Notes under the pieces: model-generated
The model's database searches: none
Told to the model about the DNA's origin: nothing
What the model saw: only the letters and a program-made list of their open reading frames with translations
In this document: positions 35,100 through 44,095 of the stretch, piece after piece
Position numbering within the stretch: the first letter of the stretch is position 1
Layout of the letters: the number at the start of each line of letters is the position of its first letter
Assembly (NCBI GenBank): GCA_009691765.1
Contig: SIAO01000012.1
Location: 1 to 64,000, forward strand
Reading direction: 5' to 3'
Source of the DNA: Planctomycetota bacterium
GTDB taxonomy: Bacteria > Planctomycetota > GCA-002687715
Length of the DNA: 64,000 nt
Made by a program: the position numbers and the translations under genes

Positions 35100-36989
35100 A
35101 TGCCGAACGCAGATGATTCCGTGCGCGATGCCGTCGGGGGCATTCCGGGCCGACTACTGCAAAGTGTGTCTCGATACAGAGGCCGTGCGCTATTAGGTCA
35201 CTCCACCTGTCGCGCTGCGCTCACGCGGTACGAGGAAATCGCAGAGCTCGTCGAACAGATCGCTGCTGGATTCCAGGCCATCGGCGTCAGTGCCGGAATG
35301 CGCGTTGCTTTGATCGCCGACAACAGCGATGCGTGGCTGCTCACGGATCTCGCACTGCTGTCTCTCGGTGCAGCCGATGTACCGCGTGGAGCCGACGCGA
35401 GTGTTGAAGATGTGGAGTTCTGCGTGCTTCACGGCGCTTGCTCTGGCGCGGTGCTGGGATCGATTGATTTGCTGCCCAAACTCGGAAAGAGCTTGGACTC
35501 GCTCCGCTTTGTGGTGGTGCTGCATGGCGCCGCGGGTACGCATACTGCCTTGGACCAGTTGTTGGAGATCGGCAAGGCACACCTTGCAGCCGAACCCAAC
35601 TGCGTGAAACGCGCTCGTGCGGAAGTCCGCGACAACACACTCGCAACGCTCATTTACACCTCTGGCACCACCGGCAACCCGAAAGGGGTGATGCTCAGCC
35701 ACGGCAACATGCTCCACAATCTTCGCGCTGTGCCAGCGGTCCTGCACCTGCTTCCAGGAGAGCGCTATCTGTCTTTCTTGCCAGTGTGGCATTCGTTCGA
35801 ACGCATACTTGACTATGTGGTGCTGGATTGCGGCCTCGAATTGCACTACGGAACACGCCGCACGCTGCGAGACGACTTTCAGCGTGTCAAACCCAATCTC
35901 GTCGCTGCGGTGCCGCGTGTCTTCGAAACCTTTGTGGACGCAGCGCTGGCAAAAATGGCTGCGCTCAAGACGCCGAAGCGCATCGTCGCACACAGTCTGT
36001 TGCGCCTGAGCAGCAAGCGTAATGCTTGGCGTCGGAAGTTGCATGGTTGTGCCGCCACGGACACCGCGAAAGTGCCCAAAGCGCGCGGCGCCCTTGCCGT
36101 GTTGCTGCAACTCGGCTGTGCTCTGCTGACTCCAGCACAACGCCTCGCCGATGCATTGATCTATGCAGGAGTGCGCCGCGCCCTCGGTGGAGCCGCACGC
36201 CTCATGATCTCTGGAGGTGGCGCGTTGCAGCCGCGTGTCGACGAATTCCTGAACAATGCAGGGCTCACATTGCTCAACGGCTACGGACTCACGGAATCCA
36301 GTCCTGTGATCTGCGTGCGCCTGCCCGAACATGTGCTCCTTGGCACTGCTGGCCCGCCTCTGCCGGACACTGAAGTACGCGTGGTGGATGACGCAGGCCG
36401 CGGACTCCCCCACGGGCAGCGCGGTGTCATTCATGCGCGGGGCCCGCAAATCATGCAGGGTTATTGGAAAAACCCCGAGGCCACCGCCGCCGCGTTGTTG
36501 CCGGGAGGCTGGTTGAATACAGGCGACCTTGGACAGATCACGCAGTGCGGTGCGCTGATGATCACGGGGCGCGTCAAAGACACGATCGTGCTCAGTGGTG
36601 GCGAAAATGTCGAACCAGAACCCATCGAGACACGCTTGCTTGCGTCACCATGGATCGCCGACGCCATCGTCGTTGGCCACGCGCGCAAGATACTCGCAGT
36701 GTTGATCGTCCCTGATTTCGCTGCGCTACGCCGCCATCTTGGACGGAACGACGCTGACGCAGACCTTGCCGCAGACCCACGCACGCGCGATCTCTTGAAA
36801 GCCGAAGTGCAACAGCGAACAGGCGCAAGTGCCGGACTACGCAGTTTTGAACAAGTTGGGCGCTTCCATGTGCTGACAGAGCCATTCCGCGTCGAAGATG
36901 GGACACTCACGGCCACCCTCAAGAAACGCCGCAATGTCATCGAACAGCGCTACGCGCAAGAGATCGCTGCGCTGTTTGGTGGCGCCTGA
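35100..36989 (+). CDS. AMP-forming long-chain acyl-CoA synthetase
   Basis: A 629-residue adenylating enzyme of the FadD/long-chain acyl-CoA synthetase type. It shows the P-loop-like LIYTSGTTGNPKGVMLSH (about 183-200), ISGGGALQPRVDEF, GYGLTESSP, the core GWLNTGDLG and the C-terminal hinge ITGRVKDTIVLSGGENVEPEPIE. It activates a fatty acid to acyl-CoA via acyl-AMP. Start 35100 (ATG) is used; a GTG at 35085 with GGAGAG upstream is also possible. It is divergent from the membrane-TPR gene and is followed after 32 bases by nadA. Confidence 0.9.
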   Translation: MPNADDSVRDAVGGIPGRLLQSVSRYRGRALLGHSTCRAALTRYEEIAELVEQIAAGFQAIGVSAGMRVALIADNSDAWLLTDLALLSLGAADVPRGADASVEDVEFCVLHGACSGAVLGSIDLLPKLGKSLDSLRFVVVLHGAAGTHTALDQLLEIGKAHLAAEPNCVKRARAEVRDNTLATLIYTSGTTGNPKGVMLSHGNMLHNLRAVPAVLHLLPGERYLSFLPVWHSFERILDYVVLDCGLELHYGTRRTLRDDFQRVKPNLVAAVPRVFETFVDAALAKMAALKTPKRIVAHSLLRLSSKRNAWRRKLHGCAATDTAKVPKARGALAVLLQLGCALLTPAQRLADALIYAGVRRALGGAARLMISGGGALQPRVDEFLNNAGLTLLNGYGLTESSPVICVRLPEHVLLGTAGPPLPDTEVRVVDDAGRGLPHGQRGVIHARGPQIMQGYWKNPEATAAALLPGGWLNTGDLGQITQCGALMITGRVKDTIVLSGGENVEPEPIETRLLASPWIADAIVVGHARKILAVLIVPDFAALRRHLGRNDADADLAADPRTRDLLKAEVQQRTGASAGLRSFEQVGRFHVLTEPFRVEDGTLTATLKKRRNVIEQRYAQEIAALFGGA

Positions 36990-37021
36990 TTGGTAGACTG
37001 CTGCGGGAACTGCTGCCTTCG

Positions 37022-38101
37022 ATGACTCCGACCACCACAGAGACTTGTTCTATCGCGCTGGGCACGGACGCCTGCGATGCACGCATAGTCGCGTTGAAAA
37101 AGCAGTTGGGTCGGCGCCTGCTGATTCTCGGTCATCACTATCAAGCGGAAGAAGTCATCCGCCACGCCGACATCACGGGCGACTCGTTCAAACTGGCTTC
37201 GCAAGCGGCGAAAAACACGGAAGCAGAGTTCATCATCTTCTGCGGTGTGCATTTCATGGCGGAGTCAGCAGACATCCTCGCGCAGCCTCACCAGCATGTG
37301 ATCCTGCCCGATCTCGGCGCAGGTTGTTCGATGGCTGACATGGCCAATCTGGATCAAGTGGAGGTTGCCTACGCCCACCTCGGTGGCGCTGAAAAGGTGC
37401 TGCCTGTCACCTACATGAACAGTTCTGCTGCCATCAAGGCGTTCACTGGCGCCAACGGGGGTGCCGTCTGCACGTCTTCGAACGCGCCACGCCTAATGCA
37501 GTGGGCGCTGAAGCAGCGTGAAAAATTAATCTTCCTTCCAGACCAGCATCTCGGACGCAACACCGCGTTGCGATTTGGTATCGGACTGCACGAAATGGCA
37601 ATCTGGGATCCGCACGCTCTGCCCGAAGCCAATCTCGCTGCTGGCTGCAAGACAGCCCGTGTTGTGCTCTGGAAAGGGCACTGCTCGGTTCACGCCAAGT
37701 TCCTACCGTCGCATATTGCGGAAGTGCGCGCGAAGCACCCAGGCATCCACGTGCTTGTTCACCCAGAATGCAGCATGGAAGTGGTGGACTTGGCGGATTC
37801 CTCGGGCAGCACCGAACGCATCATCGAAATGGTCGCGGCAGCCCCAAGCGGCAGCGCCTTCGCCATCGGGACAGAAATCAACCTCGTGGCTCGGCTCGCA
37901 AAACGGCACCCAGACAAGCTGGTGGTGTCTCTCTCGGGCACGCAATGCCTGTGCTCCACCATGTACCGTATCGATCCTCGGGCGTTGTTGGCCTCTCTTG
38001 AAGCGCTCGCGCAAGGCCGCGTCGTCAACGAAATCGTCGTCGACGAGCAGACCGCGCAAAACGCGCGCAAAGCCCTCGAGCGCATGCTCTCTTTCGCATG
38101 A
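37022..38101 (+). CDS. nadA: Quinolinate synthase
   Basis: NadA condenses iminoaspartate and dihydroxyacetone phosphate to quinolinate for NAD synthesis and needs a [4Fe-4S] cluster. The 359-residue protein has the expected motifs: LILGHHYQAEEV, FCGVHFMAESA, LPDLGAGCSMADM, FLPDQHLGRN, VHPECSMEV and SGTQCLCSTMY; the last holds the C-terminal cluster cysteine region. Length is normal for the long form. Its partner nadB is not in the window. The ATG lies 32 bases after the acyl-CoA synthetase gene. Confidence 0.96.
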   Translation: MTPTTTETCSIALGTDACDARIVALKKQLGRRLLILGHHYQAEEVIRHADITGDSFKLASQAAKNTEAEFIIFCGVHFMAESADILAQPHQHVILPDLGAGCSMADMANLDQVEVAYAHLGGAEKVLPVTYMNSSAAIKAFTGANGGAVCTSSNAPRLMQWALKQREKLIFLPDQHLGRNTALRFGIGLHEMAIWDPHALPEANLAAGCKTARVVLWKGHCSVHAKFLPSHIAEVRAKHPGIHVLVHPECSMEVVDLADSSGSTERIIEMVAAAPSGSAFAIGTEINLVARLAKRHPDKLVVSLSGTQCLCSTMYRIDPRALLASLEALAQGRVVNEIVVDEQTAQNARKALERMLSFA

Positions 38102-38145
38102 GCGCTCTTTACCAGCGTCTACGCAGCGTGTAGGACCACCCGCGG

Positions 38146-40032
38146 ATGTGCGGCATCAGCGGAGTTTTCCACTACGGCAGCGGCGCCCCGGCGGACGCAC
38201 ATGCGCTGCAACGCATGGCCACCGCTCTGTTGCATCGCGGGCCTGATGATGAAGGCGTCCATATCGACGGAAGCTGCGGCCTCGCCTTTCGACGCCTGTC
38301 GATCATCGATCTCGAAGGTGGACACCAACCTCTCAACAGTGCCTGCGGTCGTTGGACCATCGTCTTCAACGGCGAGATCTACAACTTTCGAGAACTGCGC
38401 CGGCGCTGCGAAGAAAGCGGACATGTCTTTCGCACGCTCAGCGACACAGAGGTGATTCTCGCCTGTTATGCGCAGGAGGGCGCAGAGTGCATCACGCGCT
38501 TGCGCGGCATGTTCGCCCTCGCCATCTACGACGCTCGCGAGAAAACTCTGTTCCTCGCCCGCGACCGGCTGGGTATCAAACCGCTGTATGTCTACGACGA
38601 CGGGAACACTTTTGCATTCGCTTCTGAAATCAAAGCGCTTCACGCTCACGGCGGCCTGCGCTTCGAGCTCGACCCTATAGCCGTCGCGGACTATTTCGCT
38701 CTGCGCTACATCCCTGCGCCGCGCTCCATCTGGAAAAACGTGCGCAAGCTGCGTCCGGCCCACACGCTTCTTGTGCGCCCTGCGTTGGTTTCGCAGCAAC
38801 ACCGTTATTGGCAGCTGCGCTTGCAGCCAGATCCGAGCTTGAAACACGACGAGGCTATGGAAGCGCTGCGCGCCAAACTGGATGAGACCGTTGCCTTGCA
38901 CATGCTCGCCGATGTCCCGCTCGGAGCATTTCTCTCAGGCGGCATCGATAGCGCGGCTGTTGTTTCCGCCATGGCACGCGCCGGCGGCAAAGTGACCACA
39001 TGCACTGTGGGTTCCGATGTCGAGCAGTTCGACGAACGCAGCGGTGCCGCGCTCATCGCTGCGCGCTACGGCACAGAACACCACACAGAAGTTGTGCTGC
39101 CAGACGCCCTCTGGTGCTTGGATCGGCTTGCGTGGCACTTCGACGAACCGTTTGCCGATTCGAGCGCCATCCCAACACTGCATGTGTGTGCGATGGCGCG
39201 CAGACATCTCACCGTGGCCTTGTCCGGTGATGGCGGCGATGAGAACTTCGCAGGCTACGAACGACGCTACTTGTTCGAGCGCCGTGAAGACGAGGTGCGC
39301 CGCATGCTGCCTGCTTGGGTGCGCCGCGGTGTTCTTGGGCCACTCGCCGAAGTTTGGCCGCGCGGAGCGTGGCTGCCGCGGCCACTGCGCGCCAAGACGA
39401 CTCTCTGCAACATCGCAGCCGACCCTGCCACAGCGTTTTTCAACACAATGGCCCCTGGACTTGAACAAGGGCACTCGCCTTTGCTGTCCGCGAGTCTCAT
39501 GGATGCCGTACGCGATTACCAACCCTCAAACCTGTTCCGCGAGCTCATGAACGAGTGCCCAGACGCAGATGCTGTCAGCCGCGCGCAATATGTAGATTTC
39601 CACACTTTTCTCGTCGATGACGTGCTCACCAAGGTTGACCGCATGAGCATGGCTGTGTCGCTCGAAGTGCGCGTGCCCTTGCTCGATCACGAGTTCGTCG
39701 AACTCGCTGCGCGCATGCCCTCGGACTGGAAACTGAACGGCCGCCAGGGCAAAGACATCTTCCGCGAGGCCTTGCGCGAGCGGCTTCCCGCAGAGACTCT
39801 GCGCGGCCGCAAGCGAGGCTTCGAAGTTCCGCTATCTCGTTGGTTCCGTAGTGAAGCCCGAGCAGAACTTGCTGAGCGCTTATTCGACAGCAGCACGCTT
39901 GCGGCGCAAGTGATCGATCTTGGCGTCCTCAAACGGATGCACCGCGCGCACCTGCGCGGCAGTGCCGATCACAGCACGGCCTTATTCAGTGCCCTCATGT
40001 TTCAGCTTTGGGCGAAACGCTTCCATGCTTGA
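38146..40032 (+). CDS. asnB: Asparagine synthase (glutamine-hydrolysing)
   Basis: A 628-residue class-II glutamine amidotransferase. The N-terminal Ntn domain starts with the catalytic cysteine (MCGISGVF, Cys2) and has RLSIIDLEGGHQP and FNGEIYNFREL. The synthetase domain carries the PP-loop FLSGGIDSAAV (about residues 261-271) and LSGDGGDENFAGY. It can make asparagine. However, an overlapping glycosyltransferase gene (8-base overlap) suggests it may instead amidate a surface glycan precursor, as AsnB-like proteins in exopolysaccharide loci do. Both readings fit. Confidence 0.9.
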   Translation: MCGISGVFHYGSGAPADAHALQRMATALLHRGPDDEGVHIDGSCGLAFRRLSIIDLEGGHQPLNSACGRWTIVFNGEIYNFRELRRRCEESGHVFRTLSDTEVILACYAQEGAECITRLRGMFALAIYDAREKTLFLARDRLGIKPLYVYDDGNTFAFASEIKALHAHGGLRFELDPIAVADYFALRYIPAPRSIWKNVRKLRPAHTLLVRPALVSQQHRYWQLRLQPDPSLKHDEAMEALRAKLDETVALHMLADVPLGAFLSGGIDSAAVVSAMARAGGKVTTCTVGSDVEQFDERSGAALIAARYGTEHHTEVVLPDALWCLDRLAWHFDEPFADSSAIPTLHVCAMARRHLTVALSGDGGDENFAGYERRYLFERREDEVRRMLPAWVRRGVLGPLAEVWPRGAWLPRPLRAKTTLCNIAADPATAFFNTMAPGLEQGHSPLLSASLMDAVRDYQPSNLFRELMNECPDADAVSRAQYVDFHTFLVDDVLTKVDRMSMAVSLEVRVPLLDHEFVELAARMPSDWKLNGRQGKDIFREALRERLPAETLRGRKRGFEVPLSRWFRSEARAELAERLFDSSTLAAQVIDLGVLKRMHRAHLRGSADHSTALFSALMFQLWAKRFHA

Positions 40033-41083
40033 ACCCAACGGTCGCCCGATGCGAGTACTGCTCGTGGGCCCCGTCGCTCCGCCGCGCGGAGGCATGGCGA
40101 CATCGCTTCAGGAATTGGCGGCAGCATTGCCCGGCGCTGCAGTGAGCGTCCAAATCCTGCGCACCAACCCTGCACTTGGCTTCCTCGATCACATTCCTGT
40201 TTTGCGCACTGTGCTTGGCTTCGTGCTCTTCGTGATTCAGTTCCTGATGACTGCACCGCGCTGCCGCGTGATCCACCTCTTGGGTGCATCGCATTGGTAT
40301 TTCTGGTTGCGCTGCGTGCCCGTACTGCTCATGGGGCGCTTTCTCTGCCGCCGAGTCGTATTGCAATACAAGGGCGGACTTCTCGACAGCTTTCTTGCAC
40401 GCAATGGCCGCGCAGCACTCTGGTGCATGCGCCAAGCCCGAGTGATTTCCGTTCCGTCGGCGTTTCTTGCCCGCAGCCTTGCGCGTCATGACATCGAAGC
40501 GCGGGTAGTGCCAAACATCGCCGACATGCAACGCTTTCAGTGGAAAACGCGCTCACATTTCGCTCCAAAGCTACTCGTGGCGCGTAGCCTCGAAGTGCTC
40601 TACGGGGTGGACATCGTGCTGCAGGCGTTTGCCCAATTGCGCATGACACACCCACAAGCGACGCTTGCTATCGCCGGCGATGGATCCGCGCGCGCGCGTC
40701 TTGAAACACAGGCCGCGACCATCGGTGGCGTCACATTTCACGGTGCAGTCGATCGCGCGACACTCGTGCGTCTGCACGAAAGCAATGACATCTTCGTGAA
40801 CGCTTCGCGCGCAGACAACATGCCCGTATCGCTCATCGAAGCCATGGCTTCGGGATTAGCCATCGTCAGCACCGATGCCGGCGGCATCCCCGACCTCGTC
40901 ACACCAGAGCGCGAAGGCTTGCTTGTTCCAGTCGATGATGCCGCAGCTCTCCATCAGGCCTTGCTGGATGTGATCAGCAATCACAACGCCGCAGAGCAGC
41001 GCGTCGTAGCGGCGAGAAAACGAGTCGCTGCATTCGATGCAAGCTTGGTGCGTCAGCAACTTATTGCGCTCTACCGCGCCTAA
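40025..41083 (+). CDS. Group 4 (GT-B) glycosyltransferase
   Basis: A 352-residue glycosyltransferase of the GT4 family. N-terminal Rossmann half: RVLLVGPVAPPRGGMATSL. C-terminal half: FAPKLLVARSLEVLYGVDIVL, LAIAGDGSARARLE, and the donor-binding EX7E region SLIEAMASGLAIVSTDAGGIPDLV. It probably adds a sugar to a cell-surface glycan. The ATG at 40025 overlaps the end of asnB by 8 bases; an ATG at 40049 is also possible. Its stop overlaps the convergent radical SAM gene by 4 bases. Confidence 0.88.
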   Translation: MLEPNGRPMRVLLVGPVAPPRGGMATSLQELAAALPGAAVSVQILRTNPALGFLDHIPVLRTVLGFVLFVIQFLMTAPRCRVIHLLGASHWYFWLRCVPVLLMGRFLCRRVVLQYKGGLLDSFLARNGRAALWCMRQARVISVPSAFLARSLARHDIEARVVPNIADMQRFQWKTRSHFAPKLLVARSLEVLYGVDIVLQAFAQLRMTHPQATLAIAGDGSARARLETQAATIGGVTFHGAVDRATLVRLHESNDIFVNASRADNMPVSLIEAMASGLAIVSTDAGGIPDLVTPEREGLLVPVDDAAALHQALLDVISNHNAAEQRVVAARKRVAAFDASLVRQQLIALYRA

Positions 41084-42681
41084 ATGCGTTGCCGTTCCGG
41101 GCAGTGCAAACATGTAGGGCGAAGACGCCTCGTCTGGAGTTCGATACGCAAACGCTGGTACGCAGGGCCATTCCAGATCTCATCCCAGCTTTGCGTCTTG
41201 AGGTCGCCCATGATCTCCGCATCCACCCACTGACAGCAGGGCACAATGGCCTGATCTGGGCGCATCACCGCCATGGTCCACGGATAGGGGCACGCGGTAT
41301 CCGCAATGGATCCGTCTCCATCCATGGGCGGATGGCCTTGAGCTGCGGAACCTGGCCTGATCATGGTGGCACCAGCGATGTCCGTCGGAAACCACGAAGG
41401 CATCGGTTCCATGTCTGGAGGAATCAACGCACTGCTGTCCGCTTCAGCCTCCTGATGCGCTGCATCCCCGTCAGCGGGAATCTCGAGTTCGATTTCCTGG
41501 CTGGCTCCTTTTTCCCACTCCTTGGCGAGCGTCATGCCGCTGAATCCTGGCACGCGCTCCACCGAGGGCTCTGGGAGTGACATGTCAAAGTCGGGAGGAA
41601 TCTGCGCTTCGATCTTCAGCTCGGCCGCTACGGCGCGCGCCTCGGCGAAAGCGGCATTGGCTCTTTCACGGTCGAGCTGCAGCAACTCGTCTTCCATGCC
41701 GAGACCCACGTGCGGCACCATGAGCGCAGTGTTCATGCGCGAAAGCCCAAAACGCGCTCCCAGACGCAACACATCGGCGAGTTCGCCAACATTGCGGCGC
41801 ATCAGCACCATGTTGAAGGCCAACCCTGGTCGCCGCGAGTTGCGTTGCCGTTTGATGCTGCGAAAAATATTCAGCGAGCGGAGGAAGCGTCCGAAATCGG
41901 CGCCGCGCCGAATGTGCTCATAGGTTTCGCGCCGAGCTCCATCCACACTGAAGATCACACAGTTCACTTCCGCATCCACGAGGGCTTCCATCGCACCCTG
42001 CGTCAACACCGTTCCATTCGTCGTGAGATCTACATAGGGAACGCCATGCTGACGCACGAGCGCCACGAGTTCTTTGAACTGCGGGTGCAACAGCGGTTCA
42101 AATCCGGCGGACAGAGACACATGCCCGGTGTAGGGCAAGATCTGTTCCGCAACGCGCGCGAAATCGGCCAGCCCCACATAGTCCTTGGGCTGAAAAAACA
42201 CTTCATCAAAAGACAGTTGGCACATGCGGCAACGCAGATTGCACTTGTTGGTCAGGTCTAAGCGCAATGTCAAGAAACGCCGACCGCGCGCACGCAACGC
42301 AGCGAGATCGAAGCGCGCTCGCAGTCCATGCGGATAGATGTCGAGATCTGTGAGCAACACACGCAATCCCGCGGGCAGCGTCACGCGCAAAAACGGCGAC
42401 CGAGGTAGCTCGATGCCAAGCAAGCAATCAGATCCACAGAGCGGCTCCTCGGCCACGGAACGCCACTCAGCGTCATGAAATGCCACGCGACCGAACAGCG
42501 GCTTGTCGAGCGCAACGAACCGCACCATCAAACCGCGAGCCCACTGCGGAATGGCAATCTCGCCCGTTCCGCTCAGTTCAACGCCTTGCCGCCCTTCAAC
42601 AGTTGTCAGCGTGCCGAAGCCCCTGCCAAGCATCGCGAGGCGCGCTTGCACAAGCTGAGCAATGTCGGCGGCGTGTTCCAT
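41080..42681 (-). CDS. Radical SAM / SPASM-domain protein
   Basis: A 533-residue radical SAM enzyme. An N-terminal region of about 130 residues with no clear family precedes the [4Fe-4S] motif CNLRCRMC (about 145-152). The TIM-barrel follows (FSVDGARRETYEHIRRGADF). The C-terminal SPASM-type part has CPYPWTMAVMRPDQ, CCQW and CLHCPE. Between barrel and SPASM lies an acidic, low-complexity insert of about 60 residues (DGDAAHQEAEAD...). Such proteins modify peptides or other substrates; the target is unknown. It lies 29 bases downstream of thiD and its stop overlaps the convergent GT4 gene. Confidence 0.85.
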   Translation of the reverse strand: MEHAADIAQLVQARLAMLGRGFGTLTTVEGRQGVELSGTGEIAIPQWARGLMVRFVALDKPLFGRVAFHDAEWRSVAEEPLCGSDCLLGIELPRSPFLRVTLPAGLRVLLTDLDIYPHGLRARFDLAALRARGRRFLTLRLDLTNKCNLRCRMCQLSFDEVFFQPKDYVGLADFARVAEQILPYTGHVSLSAGFEPLLHPQFKELVALVRQHGVPYVDLTTNGTVLTQGAMEALVDAEVNCVIFSVDGARRETYEHIRRGADFGRFLRSLNIFRSIKRQRNSRRPGLAFNMVLMRRNVGELADVLRLGARFGLSRMNTALMVPHVGLGMEDELLQLDRERANAAFAEARAVAAELKIEAQIPPDFDMSLPEPSVERVPGFSGMTLAKEWEKGASQEIELEIPADGDAAHQEAEADSSALIPPDMEPMPSWFPTDIAGATMIRPGSAAQGHPPMDGDGSIADTACPYPWTMAVMRPDQAIVPCCQWVDAEIMGDLKTQSWDEIWNGPAYQRLRIELQTRRLRPTCLHCPERQRI

Positions 42682-42710
42682 GGCCCAAGACTCTACCCCC
42701 CGCGAGGCGC

Positions 42711-43466
42711 CTAAGGCGCAAGGCGTCGTGAGCCCGCTCGGAGCGCTTGGGCAATCGCCTGCAAGACAACTGCACGAGCCTGTCCCACGGCCTCTGGCAT
42801 CGAACTGCCACCAGCAAGTCGTGCGGCGATGAGCGTCGAGAGCATGCAACCCGTGCCACGCGGCAAAGTCCCTTGCAAGCGCGGACCGCTGAACACCGTG
42901 AGGGTCTCTGCATGCAACAACAAATCCTCCACCACTGTGCCCTCGGCGTGCCCGCCTTTCAGCAGCACGGCCGACACGCGCAGTGAGCGCATCGCTGCGA
43001 TCTGTTCTTCTCGCGTGCTGACGGGCATGCCACTCAGCCGCTGCAATTCCGGCATGTTGGGTGTGAGCAAGCTCACGCGAGGCAACAACCGTGTCCGCAA
43101 GGCAACGAGCCCATCGTCATCGAGAAAAACTACGCCGGAAGTGGCCGCGAGCACCGGATCCAACACGACTGGCGCACGCAACGCAGCGAGCCCTTCAACG
43201 CACGCGCCAATCTGAGCGACACCAGGCAACATGCCGATCTTCACCGCGCCAATCTCGCCGTCCGCGAGTGCGAGTTGCAGCGCTTGATGGAGCGCGACAG
43301 CTGGCACGGCCTCCACGCTCTCGACGCGGTCCAACGCTTGCAGCGTCAAAGCTGTCGGCACGCCGTACGCTGAGACTCCAGCGTGTGCGAGGTGACGTAG
43401 GTCCGCCTGCAAACCGCTGTAGCCCAGCGGATCCGATCCGGCGAGCACAAGGACAGCGCCGCTCAT
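42711..43466 (-). CDS. thiD: Hydroxymethylpyrimidine / phosphomethylpyrimidine kinase
   Basis: A 251-residue ThiD-type kinase of the ribokinase superfamily, phosphorylating HMP and HMP-P in thiamine synthesis. It has the family start GSDPLGYSGLQADL (usually GSDxxGGAGIQAD), VKIGML, DPVLAATSG, TPNMPEL and the anion-hole region LPRGTGCMLSTLIAA. The usual GTGCTLS is GTGCMLS here, a mild change. It overlaps the thymidine kinase gene by one base. No TPP riboswitch precedes it, since the upstream gene is directly attached. Confidence 0.85.
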   Translation of the reverse strand: MSGAVLVLAGSDPLGYSGLQADLRHLAHAGVSAYGVPTALTLQALDRVESVEAVPAVALHQALQLALADGEIGAVKIGMLPGVAQIGACVEGLAALRAPVVLDPVLAATSGVVFLDDDGLVALRTRLLPRVSLLTPNMPELQRLSGMPVSTREEQIAAMRSLRVSAVLLKGGHAEGTVVEDLLLHAETLTVFSGPRLQGTLPRGTGCMLSTLIAARLAGGSSMPEAVGQARAVVLQAIAQALRAGSRRLAP

Positions 43467-44062
43467 CAGAGGTCGGCTGGCGGAGCAAAAAGCTCCGGAT
43501 TCTCATCGCCAGGACGGAAGCAACGACGACAACGCGCTTCGTATGCATCCGCGCCGCCGACGACGATGCGGCCTTCACGCGCCGTGATGCGCTGATTGCG
43601 CAACGCAGGGTTGCCACAGATGACGCAAATCGCGAGGTTCTTAGTGACGTATTCCGCCTCAGCCACGAGCAGCAGCATGGTTTGAAACGGTTGCGCACGA
43701 TAATCTTGATCCAATCCCGCCACAATCACGCGCATGCCGCGCCGTGCGAGTTCGCGACACACATCCACCAAGTCGGGTTCAAAGAACTGCGCTTCGTCGA
43801 TGCCCACAACCTGAGTCGCGCTGGGCGTGAGATCGAGAATCTCACAAGCGCGCGTGACCGCTCGTGAAGTCACGCGCTGCTCTGAGTGCGAGACAATATC
43901 GAGAGCGTCATAGCGTCGATCCATGGCCGGTTTGAAGACTCGCACGTGTTGCTGTGCGATCTGAGCACGACGCAGCCGACGGATCAGCTCCTCCGTCTTG
44001 CCGGAGAACATGCTGCCGCAAATGACCTCAATCCAACCACCGCTTTGAGGAACGATGTGCAT
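43466..44062 (-). CDS. tdk: Thymidine kinase (type II)
   Basis: A 198-residue type II thymidine kinase. P-loop GSMFSGKTEELIRR (residues 16-29), the Walker-B/catalytic region VVGIDEAQFF and AGLDQDYRAQPF are conserved. Four zinc cysteines are visible: CVICG and CRRC near residues 141-144 and 181-184. It phosphorylates thymidine in the salvage pathway. The start ATG is clear. It is followed by thiD with a one-base overlap and preceded by the DHH phosphoesterase gene (33-base gap). Confidence 0.95.
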   Translation of the reverse strand: MHIVPQSGGWIEVICGSMFSGKTEELIRRLRRAQIAQQHVRVFKPAMDRRYDALDIVSHSEQRVTSRAVTRACEILDLTPSATQVVGIDEAQFFEPDLVDVCRELARRGMRVIVAGLDQDYRAQPFQTMLLLVAEAEYVTKNLAICVICGNPALRNQRITAREGRIVVGGADAYEARCRRCFRPGDENPELFAPPADL

Positions 44063-44095
44063 GAGAAAGCGCGCCCATGCGCGGCGCTGATCGTA

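Noticed and set aside
35193-36449. 418-codon open frame opposite the acyl-CoA synthetase gene
   Set aside because: Shadow of a conserved enzyme; Gln/His/Arg-rich product without motifs.
43466-43520. TPP riboswitch before thiD
   Set aside because: thiD is directly joined to tdk; no leader exists and CTGAGA-type core was not present.
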